In this document: one piece after another, positions 1 through 5,492 of the stretch
How the letters are laid out: each line of letters starts with the position of its first letter
How positions within the stretch are numbered: the first letter of the stretch is position 1
Assembly: GCA_013288575.1 (NCBI GenBank)
Contig: JABDBO010000025.1
Coordinates: forward strand, 1 to 6,137
Direction: 5' to 3'
Origin: Alphaproteobacteria bacterium
GTDB lineage: Bacteria > Pseudomonadota > Alphaproteobacteria > Rickettsiales > 21-14-0-20-44-7
Length of the DNA: 6,137 nt
Made by a program: the position numbers and the translations under genes
The notes under the pieces: model-generated
Seen by the model: the letters and a program-made list of their open reading frames with translations, nothing else
The model's database searches: none
Told to the model about the DNA's origin: nothing

Positions 1-427
1 GCTCCCTTCTTTTCTTAAGATAACCAACATCTTTGCGATATTTAAATATCGCAATTGCCGCTCTTACAGAAAGTACAAATAAAACAACCCCTACCCATGG
101 GATATATGCTAAATCACCCTTTGAATACTCATCAATACCGTGCCCATGATTATTGGTATATATAATTCCATAACATCCAATTGCCGTAACAAGTAAAAAG
201 AGTGAGCTTATAACTGCTGCAATTCTGCTTTTTAGTTTTTGGTTCAACAAGCCCATCAAAGTGAATAATAACGTATCCCAAAAAAGACTATCAGGGTTGA
301 AAAAATCATGGCTTTTGGGAAAACCGCCGTTAGATACAAAATAATATACGCCAACGCCAAACTGCCATAGCGCAACTGCATAACATACAAAACTGAAAGA
401 ACCGATAGCAGTTTGAATATGTCTCAA
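1..427 (-). CDS. Unrecognised multi-pass membrane protein, 3' end cut by the window edge
   Basis: The minus-strand frame is open from 427 to the window edge and gives 142 residues without a stop. I chose the TTG at 427-425 as the start. It is the first usable start after an in-frame TGA at 454-452, and a GAGG sequence at 437-434 sits 6 bases upstream. It begins one base after the pdhA stop, so translation is probably coupled. Hydrophobic segments lie near residues 7-31, 48-61 (short), 67-90 and 108-128, suggesting three or four membrane passes. The loop between the last two holds NNHGHG (residues 92-97), and a basic stretch (KYRKD, KKRR) follows the last. The DNA looks more AT-rich than putA or pdhA. 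I do not recognise the family and assign no function. The coding call rests on the long open frame, start signal and hydrophobic pattern. Confidence 0.72.
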   Translation of the reverse strand, partial: MRHIQTAIGSFSFVCYAVALWQFGVGVYYFVSNGGFPKSHDFFNPDSLFWDTLLFTLMGLLNQKLKSRIAAVISSLFLLVTAIGCYGIIYTNNHGHGIDEYSKGDLAYIPWVGVVLFVLSVRAAIAIFKYRKDVGYLKKRRE

Positions 428-428
428 T

Positions 429-1439
429 CTAAACCTCGTTGTAAATATCCGTCATCAACTCAGATTCATCCGGCTCAGGCGAGTTACGCGCAAATTCTTC
501 AACTTCTTTTATCTGTTCTTTGATTTGTTTTTCAATCTTCACCAGCTCTTCCTCTTTTATTTTGAACTGAGTGGTCAAATCACGCTTCAAACGCTCAATT
601 GGGTCATGGTGTTGTTTATATTCTTCAACTTCTTCCTTGCTGCGATATTTCGCCGGGTCGCTCATCGAATGTCCGCGGTAGCGGTAAGTTTTCATCTCTA
701 AAATAATCGGCCCTTTACCACTTCGCACATATTCCACTGCCTCTAACGCTGCTTCGCGCACCTTAATAACATCCATACCATCCACCTGGCGGCCCGGAAT
801 TCCGAAGCTTTCACCACGTTTATAAAGTTCTGGCGTCGAGGTTGAACGTTTTACCGCTGTGCCCATTGCATATTCATTGTTTTCAATAATATAAACCACC
901 GGCAAATTCCACAACCGCGCCATATTGAACGACTCATAAACCTGGCCCTGGTTCACTGCACCGTCACCAAGATAAGTGAAGGAAATATTTTTATTTTTAC
1001 GATATTTATTAGCAAATGCGAGCCCAGTGCCAATTGGCACCTGCGCACCAACAATGCCATGCCCACCATAAAAATGGCCGGCAGTATTGAACATATGCAT
1101 TGAACCGCCTTTGCCCTTAGAACAGCCAGTGGCGCGGCCGGTAAGCTCTGCCATAACATATTTTGGATCAATTCCCGAGGCAACAATATGACCGTGGTCA
1201 CGATAACTTGTAACTTGCTGATCGCCTTTTTGGCGCACAGAATTCATACCGACAATTACGGCTTCTTGCCCAATGTATAAATGGCAGAAACCGGCAATCA
1301 ATCCCATGCCATATAGCTGCCCGGCTTTTTCTTCAAAACGGCGGATTAAAAGCATGTCATAGTAAAATTTTAAGAGCTGCTCTTTTGAAAGCGGGGTAGA
1401 TTTTGATTCAGTTTTTTTCACGGTGCTATTTTTTGCCAT
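429..1439 (-). CDS. pdhA: Pyruvate dehydrogenase E1 component, alpha subunit
   Basis: This subunit of the cytoplasmic pyruvate dehydrogenase complex works with E1-beta. It performs the thiamine-diphosphate-dependent decarboxylation of pyruvate and the reductive acetylation of the E2 lipoyl group. The 336-residue product has the E1-alpha layout: the N-terminal FYYDMLLIRRFEEK block (residues 25-38), a GGSMHMF segment (111-117), the thiamine diphosphate/Mg motif from GDG (158-160) to NN (187-188), and the loop YRGHSMSDP (254-262), equivalent to the phosphorylated loop of mitochondrial E1. The C-terminus is a charged helix. I chose the ATG at 1439, giving MAKNST, over an upstream in-frame GTG at 1472, because AAGAGA (1449-1444) precedes the ATG and 336 residues suits the single-domain alphaproteobacterial/rickettsial form. 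E1-beta (pdhB) normally follows in alphaproteobacteria, but a membrane protein does here. A related 2-oxoacid dehydrogenase E1-alpha is less likely. Confidence 0.93.
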   Translation of the reverse strand: MAKNSTVKKTESKSTPLSKEQLLKFYYDMLLIRRFEEKAGQLYGMGLIAGFCHLYIGQEAVIVGMNSVRQKGDQQVTSYRDHGHIVASGIDPKYVMAELTGRATGCSKGKGGSMHMFNTAGHFYGGHGIVGAQVPIGTGLAFANKYRKNKNISFTYLGDGAVNQGQVYESFNMARLWNLPVVYIIENNEYAMGTAVKRSTSTPELYKRGESFGIPGRQVDGMDVIKVREAALEAVEYVRSGKGPIILEMKTYRYRGHSMSDPAKYRSKEEVEEYKQHHDPIERLKRDLTTQFKIKEEELVKIEKQIKEQIKEVEEFARNSPEPDESELMTDIYNEV

Positions 1440-1519
1440 AATTTCTCTTATATTTGCCGCGGAAACTAGCACTTTGCACAGAAACCCGCAAGCTGGAATT
1501 ATGCTGCGTTGCCATAACT

Positions 1520-1525
1520 AGTATA
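1520..1525 (-). promoter_or_regulatory. Possible -10 element of a pdhA promoter
   Basis: The minus strand reads TATACT here, five of six matches to the sigma-70 -10 consensus, about 80 bases upstream of the chosen pdhA start. The -35 position falls inside the GC-rich block and shows no good hexamer, so this is only suggestive. It would let pdhA be transcribed separately from putA. Confidence 0.2.
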
Positions 1526-1528
1526 GAT

Positions 1529-1607
1529 TGCGCGAGGCAGTAGCCGAGCCAGCCATGAGCCCGCGAAGCGGTGCGCCATCGGAGGGCCAGGAGGCCCGCA
1601 CGGGGCA
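1529..1607. repeat. GC-rich hairpin-forming intergenic block between putA and pdhA
   Basis: This roughly 80-base block fills half of the gap between the putA stop and the pdhA start and is much richer in G and C than the DNA around it. On the plus strand it contains CCGC-GAA-GCGG (1561-1571), then GGGCC-AGGA-GGCCC (1584-1597). The second hairpin is enclosed by GTGC (1571-1574) and GCAC (1598-1601), with nine unpaired bases on one side. Near 1537-1546 there is GGC-AGTA-GCC. No convincing T-run follows on the minus strand, so it is not a textbook intrinsic terminator. A minus-strand frame runs through it but overlaps the ends of two real genes and looks spurious. Its compositional contrast suggests a dispersed palindromic repeat or acquired DNA. 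I cannot name a family. Confidence 0.5.
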
Positions 1608-1609
1608 CG

Positions 1610-4492
1610 TTATAATAATTCCAAATTCCCGCCAATCGCGGTCTTGTTAATCGTCACCACTTTCTCAACACAGAACCGCTTCAAATATTCCGGCCCGCCG
1701 GCTTTTGGCCCGGTGCCAGATAATCCATGCCCGCCAAATGGTTGGCTTTCTACCACTGCGCCAATCATGCTGCGGTTGGCGTAAATATTTCCGGCGTGGA
1801 TTTTGCGGCTTAAATAATCAATCCGGCTGAAAATCCTTGTCTGAATGCCAAAGGTCAGCCCATAACCGGTTGAATTTACTTGCGCGATGACCTCGTCAAA
1901 ATCCTTATATCTAATAACATGCAATACCGGCCCAAAAACTTCCGTAGGTAGTTGCGAAATTGACTTTATCTCAAACAAATGCGGCGGCACAAAATTTCCG
2001 CCAGCGCCGCCTGAGCCGCAAGCATAAACCAGTTTCGCCTCACTCTTCATCCGCTCAATATGTTTTTCCAACGCCGATTTTGCTTCCGCATCAATCACCT
2101 CACCAACATCCGTTGCAAAATCCTGCGTATTTCCCAGCGTAATTTCCGCCATTGCGCCCTTCAACACATTCAACAATTCATCAGCTATATCACTCTGCAC
2201 ATAAGCCACTCGCAGCGCCGAACAACGTTGCCCGACCGAGCCAAATGCCGAAACAATCATATCATCCACAGCCCGCTCAATTAGCGCCGTAGAATCCACA
2301 ATCATACAATTCTGCCCGCCAGTTTCAGCAATCAATGGAACTATTTTCGAATTCTTCTCAGCCAGAGTTTTATTAATCACCCGCGCCGTCGCCGTTGAAC
2401 CAGTGAAACAAACCCCAGCAATTTCAGGATTGGCCACCAACTGCGCGCCCACAGTTTCGCCATTGCCGATAATAAGCTGCAAAACTTTCTCCGGCAAACC
2501 GGCTTCCTGCATCAACTTAACCGCCAGTGCCGCCACTTTTGGCGTTTGCTCAGCTGGTTTCGCAATTACGCAATTGCCGCTAACCAAGGCTGCCGCAATT
2601 TGCCCAGTAAAAATTGAAAGTGGGAAATTCCACGGCGAAATGCAGACAAAAACGCCACGCGGCTCGAGCTGGTAAATATTATCCTCACCCGTAATTCCCG
2701 CCATTTTACGCGGCCTCATAATGCTGCGTGCCTGGACTGCATAATAGCGGCAAAAATCAACCGTTTCGCGGATTTCCGAAAGTGAATCTGCAATATTTCG
2801 CTTGGCTTCCACGGTTAAAACCTGCGCCAATTTATGCGTGTTTAATTCAAAATTATCCGCAATATTCTCTAAAATCGCCGCACGTTCGCTAATGTCGCGC
2901 TCGCTCCAGCTTTCAAATTCCTGCAATGCAGTTTTTACCGCCCTATCACAATCATCAATATTGGATTCGCTAATAACAACATTCATACTTTCTGCCAGCT
3001 GGGCTTTCAAATTCTCAACTTCAAAAACACTGCCCAAATCAACCCCAGATGAATTCTTCCGGTTAGAATAAATTTCCCCCGGCGGGCGCAAAGCTATGCG
3101 TTTCTCAAGTGCCGCAAATGGCGAATGCAAAACACTTTCCGGGCTAGTGCGCGCATTGGCAAGTTGATGAACAAATGAATTATTCGCACCATTTTCAAGC
3201 AAACGACGAATCAAATATGGCAGTAAATCTTCCTGCTCACCCACCGGCGCATAAACTCGGCATTTTATTTTTTTCTCTTTGATGAGATCATCATAAATCT
3301 CATCACCCATGCCGAATAATTTCTGAAATTCATGTGGCTCACCATCAATAACTTCCAATAAACTTGAAATTGTAATCACGTTATGCGTCGCAAATTGCGG
3401 ATAAAATTGCCCCGAGTTTTCCAACATAAACTTTGCGCAAGCCAGATATGAAATATCACTCAAATCCTTCTGCGTATAAACCGGATAGTCGCTCAAGCCA
3501 TCAGCCTGCGCGCGTTTTATCTCATAATCCCAATAAGCGCCTTTCACAAGCCGCACCGGAATTCTCAAACCTTTTTCAGCACTCAATTTCTGCAAAAACT
3601 TCAACACTGGCAGCGCCGCTTTTTGGTATGCTTGTACCGCTAATCCCAAACCTTCATAATTCGCCTGAACAAAAAGTTCTGCAAAAATCAGCAGTGATAA
3701 ATCAAGCCGCGCTGCTTCTTCCGCATCAATAATCACCGCGATATTTCGTTTCTTCGCCGCCTGAACAATCTGCAACAAACGTGGCAATAATTCAGTGCGC
3801 AACTGCTCATATTTCAACAATTCATAACGCGGATGCAGAGCTGAAATTTTTACCGAAATGCTGTCATTCTCAAAAATATCCGCCGATTTTGCCTCAGCAC
3901 TTGCTGCCGCTTCCAGATATGATTTCAAATAATTTTCTGCCTGCAAACTAGTCCGCGCACCTTCGCCCAACATGTCATAAGAAATCGAATAACCCTGCTT
4001 CTTCAAACTCTTGGCGTGCGAAATTGCGTTTTTGATATCATTGCCCAGAATAAACTCGCGCCCGAGAATTTTAAATGCCGAGTGAAGCGCCGTATATGTC
4101 ACCGCATTACCACCAAGTTTTGAAGCCAACCCAAGCGCCTGCCCCGCCGCGCTCATCATTAGTGACGCTTCGCCGCTGCTCCAGTTTATATTTTTGAGCT
4201 TATCATCAATTAACTGGTAAGCCGTTTTTTTATCCGGTACACGATCAAGACATTCCGCCAAACTCATAATCGCCTGGCCCTGTTCTGTCTTTAGCGGATA
4301 TTGCGAAATCAGGCTTTGCACCAGCCCCGGCTTTTTACCGGCAACCACTTGCAAATATTTCCGCGCTCGCGCAAAAATCTGCGCCTCATTTTGCTGAAAC
4401 ACTTCAAAATACGGCGCAAGCGCTGCCATTGCTTCGCTTTCGCTAAAATATTTTGTGCTGCTTAAAGATTTAACTTCGGCAAAATAATCCAT
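1610..4492 (-). CDS. putA: Bifunctional proline dehydrogenase / L-glutamate gamma-semialdehyde dehydrogenase
   Basis: PutA oxidises proline to P5C using FAD, then oxidises glutamate semialdehyde to glutamate using NAD+. It is usually peripheral at the membrane, passing electrons to quinone. The proline dehydrogenase domain covers roughly residues 120-445, with SVKISALHPRYE (213-224), IDAEEA (255-260), VRLVKGAYWD (313-322) and VYAPVG (413-418). K215, D256, Y414, Y426, R429 and R430 match E. coli active-site residues K329, D370, Y540, Y552, R555 and R556, with the same spacing within each cluster. The aldehyde dehydrogenase domain (about 500-950) has PWNFP (620-624), K645, general base E723, catalytic C757 (GQRCSALR) and EVFGPVL (851-857). 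At 960 residues it is a short type, near 1000. No ribbon-helix-helix region is present, so it should not repress its own gene. The ATG at 4492 is the only plausible start: an in-frame stop lies shortly upstream. No Shine-Dalgarno sequence is visible. Confidence 0.97.
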   Translation of the reverse strand: MDYFAEVKSLSSTKYFSESEAMAALAPYFEVFQQNEAQIFARARKYLQVVAGKKPGLVQSLISQYPLKTEQGQAIMSLAECLDRVPDKKTAYQLIDDKLKNINWSSGEASLMMSAAGQALGLASKLGGNAVTYTALHSAFKILGREFILGNDIKNAISHAKSLKKQGYSISYDMLGEGARTSLQAENYLKSYLEAAASAEAKSADIFENDSISVKISALHPRYELLKYEQLRTELLPRLLQIVQAAKKRNIAVIIDAEEAARLDLSLLIFAELFVQANYEGLGLAVQAYQKAALPVLKFLQKLSAEKGLRIPVRLVKGAYWDYEIKRAQADGLSDYPVYTQKDLSDISYLACAKFMLENSGQFYPQFATHNVITISSLLEVIDGEPHEFQKLFGMGDEIYDDLIKEKKIKCRVYAPVGEQEDLLPYLIRRLLENGANNSFVHQLANARTSPESVLHSPFAALEKRIALRPPGEIYSNRKNSSGVDLGSVFEVENLKAQLAESMNVVISESNIDDCDRAVKTALQEFESWSERDISERAAILENIADNFELNTHKLAQVLTVEAKRNIADSLSEIRETVDFCRYYAVQARSIMRPRKMAGITGEDNIYQLEPRGVFVCISPWNFPLSIFTGQIAAALVSGNCVIAKPAEQTPKVAALAVKLMQEAGLPEKVLQLIIGNGETVGAQLVANPEIAGVCFTGSTATARVINKTLAEKNSKIVPLIAETGGQNCMIVDSTALIERAVDDMIVSAFGSVGQRCSALRVAYVQSDIADELLNVLKGAMAEITLGNTQDFATDVGEVIDAEAKSALEKHIERMKSEAKLVYACGSGGAGGNFVPPHLFEIKSISQLPTEVFGPVLHVIRYKDFDEVIAQVNSTGYGLTFGIQTRIFSRIDYLSRKIHAGNIYANRSMIGAVVESQPFGGHGLSGTGPKAGGPEYLKRFCVEKVVTINKTAIGGNLELL

Positions 4493-4499
4493 GCGAAAA

Positions 4500-4528
4500 A
4501 TATTATTTCACTTGTGCGCTAATGACCA
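4500..4528 (-). promoter_or_regulatory. putA: Possible putA promoter giving a leaderless or near-leaderless transcript
   Basis: On the minus strand TGGTCA (4528-4523) and TAATAT (4505-4500) are separated by 17 bases. Each matches four of six positions of the sigma-70 consensus. The -10 would end 7 bases before the putA ATG, placing the transcript start at or beside that codon. This would fit the absence of a Shine-Dalgarno sequence. Match quality is modest in an AT-rich stretch, so this is weak. Confidence 0.2.
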
Positions 4529-4555
4529 GCGGAATTTATTTCAATGATTTATTGA

Positions 4556-4576
4556 GTGTTTGCAATAAGCAAACAC
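4556..4576. repeat. Perfect 8-bp inverted repeat (hairpin) upstream of putA
   Basis: GTGTTTGC (4556-4563) and GCAAACAC (4569-4576) are exact reverse complements separated by the 5-base loop AATAA. The hairpin lies one base from the larger palindrome at 4578-4624 and about 64 bases upstream of the putA start. It could be part of a two-hairpin 3' end for the trmL transcript or an operator-like site for putA. The sequence alone does not decide. Confidence 0.6.
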
Positions 4577-4577
4577 A

Positions 4578-4624
4578 TGTGCGCCCCTCTCGCGCTTTGC
4601 GCGATGGGGGCAGAGGGGCGCACA
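4578..4624. repeat. Perfect 13-bp palindrome immediately after trmL, possibly terminator-like
   Basis: TGTGCGCCCCTCT (4578-4590) pairs exactly with 4612-4624. Inside it, CGCGC-TTT-GCGCG (4591-4603) forms a second stem, leaving an 8-base bulge. The structure begins 4 bases after the trmL stop. On the minus strand, the direction of the genes, it is followed only by a weakly T-rich stretch, so it is a poor intrinsic terminator there. On the plus strand it is followed by AAATTTTATTTT, a better T-rich tail, although no plus-strand gene is present. The left arm can also pair with GATGGGGGC (4603-4611), so two folds compete. Confidence 0.75.
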
Positions 4625-4628
4625 AATT

Positions 4629-5102
4629 TTATTTTAAATTTATTTGGCGGATAGCTTCAAACGCAACCGCGGTTGCCGTGTTGGCTAAATTCAGCGAGCG
4701 TATCTTATCGCTATACATTGGAATTTTAAAAAACCGCGAAGCATAAGTTTCATGATAAAATTGTGGTAAACCCTTGCTTTCCGAACCAAAAACCAAATAA
4801 CATCCGCGCTCGAATTTCGCATCATAAATTAATTTTTCAGCCTTCGTGCTAAAGAAAAACAAATTCTCCGGCTCAACATTTTCCTTCACCAGAAACTCAT
4901 CCCAGCTTTTATATTGCTTCAACCGAACATGCGGCCAATAATCCAGCCCGGCACGTTTCACAGCTTTATCAGATAAATCAATTATCGTTGGCCCAATAAT
5001 TATCAGCTCTAAATTCATCCCCACGCAGGTGCGGCCAATTGCCCCGGTGTTCCATGGGATTTCGGGTGAAACTAAAACAATTTTGCAGAATGGCGCGGTC
5101 AT
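4629..5102 (-). CDS. trmL: tRNA (cytidine(34)/uridine(34)-2'-O)-methyltransferase, TrmL (YibK) family
   Basis: This SPOUT-class enzyme transfers a methyl group from S-adenosylmethionine to the ribose of the wobble base (position 34) of certain leucine tRNAs, working as a homodimer in the cytoplasm. The 157-residue product has the usual single-domain TrmL length and all three family motifs: WNTGAIGRTC (residues 17-26), LVFGSESKGLP (103-113) and the knot-forming RSLNLANTATAVAFEAIRQ (135-153), where the cofactor binds. The ATG at 5102 is preceded by GTGGGGTA. The GGGG is only 2 bases from the start, so this is an imperfect ribosome binding site. The gene starts 35 bases after the Hpt gene and is probably co-transcribed with it. 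Another SpoU-family tRNA methyltransferase is the only alternative, and the motif 3 sequence argues for TrmL. Confidence 0.93.
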   Translation of the reverse strand: MTAPFCKIVLVSPEIPWNTGAIGRTCVGMNLELIIIGPTIIDLSDKAVKRAGLDYWPHVRLKQYKSWDEFLVKENVEPENLFFFSTKAEKLIYDAKFERGCYLVFGSESKGLPQFYHETYASRFFKIPMYSDKIRSLNLANTATAVAFEAIRQINLK

Positions 5103-5137
5103 TACCCCACTAATAGCGCGGCCACCACCAATGTAAA

Positions 5138-5482
5138 TTACATTTTTGAATATTGCGCTGAAGTTGCCGCCAGAACCGAATCCAAATCACCAAGCAGAGT
5201 TTTAATTTTATCAATCGTATCGCTGCTTGCATTTCTCGCCAATTCCTCAACCCGCTGCGCACGTGCCGAAAGCAGCATCGCCCCCATTTGCTTGGCGGAT
5301 GATTTTAACGTATGCGCCGGCAACACAATTTCCGCCGCATTACTATTAGCCACCGCAGATTTTATGGTATTTACATACCCTTCCGAATCCTCAAGAAAAT
5401 ATTGCAGAACTACCGAAAACCTCGCCTTCATAACAGATTTTACTTCATTCAATACTTGGGGATCATATAAATCTTCAGCCAT
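5138..5482 (-). CDS. Free-standing histidine phosphotransfer (Hpt) domain protein
   Basis: The 114-residue protein is a single Hpt helical bundle, a carrier that relays phosphate between receiver domains in a phosphorelay. The phospho-accepting histidine is H57 in LPAHTLKSSAKQMGA (residues 54-68), matching the Hpt pattern of H, two residues, K, a small residue, S/A and a downstream G. Nothing else is fused to it. AGGA at 5492-5489 is a good Shine-Dalgarno sequence 6 bases from the ATG and overlaps the stop of the upstream gene. Only 8 bases separate stop and start, so translation is probably coupled. Residues 13-80 align without gaps to the Hpt domain of that upstream gene, which suggests a local duplication. 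The cognate kinase and output regulator are not visible. Confidence 0.88.
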   Translation of the reverse strand: MAEDLYDPQVLNEVKSVMKARFSVVLQYFLEDSEGYVNTIKSAVANSNAAEIVLPAHTLKSSAKQMGAMLLSARAQRVEELARNASSDTIDKIKTLLGDLDSVLAATSAQYSKM

Positions 5483-5488
5483 AAATTT

Positions 5489-5492
5489 TCCT
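5489..5492 (-). promoter_or_regulatory. Shine-Dalgarno sequence of the Hpt gene, overlapping the upstream stop codon
   Basis: The minus strand reads AGGA 6 bases before the ATG at 5482. Its first bases lie in the TAG stop of the preceding signalling gene (5493-5491). This arrangement supports the chosen start and suggests translational coupling. Confidence 0.7.

Noticed and set aside
1440..1472. An upstream GTG start that would add 11 residues to PdhA
   Set aside because: There is no Shine-Dalgarno sequence before the GTG. The internal ATG has a purine-rich AAGAGA just upstream and gives a typical MAK start.
1529..1607. A tRNA or other known RNA gene in the GC-rich block
   Set aside because: No cloverleaf, T-loop motif or other recognised RNA signature is present, only short local hairpins.
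1426..1635. A 69-residue minus-strand reading frame crossing the putA-pdhA gap
   Set aside because: It overlaps the end of putA and the start of pdhA in another frame, has no ribosome binding site, and its central part is translated hairpin DNA with no recognisable motif.
1960..3732. Several plus-strand open frames of 60-99 codons within putA
   Set aside because: They are antisense shadows of a strongly conserved gene, and their translations show no family features.
4578..4624. A definite intrinsic terminator for trmL
   Set aside because: The stem is strong and well placed, but in the direction of transcription no run of T follows. I therefore list it as a repeat with a possible terminator role.
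4522..4746. A plus-strand 74-codon frame over the trmL end and the palindromes
   Set aside because: It is antisense to trmL and reads through the inverted repeats. No start signal or motif supports it.
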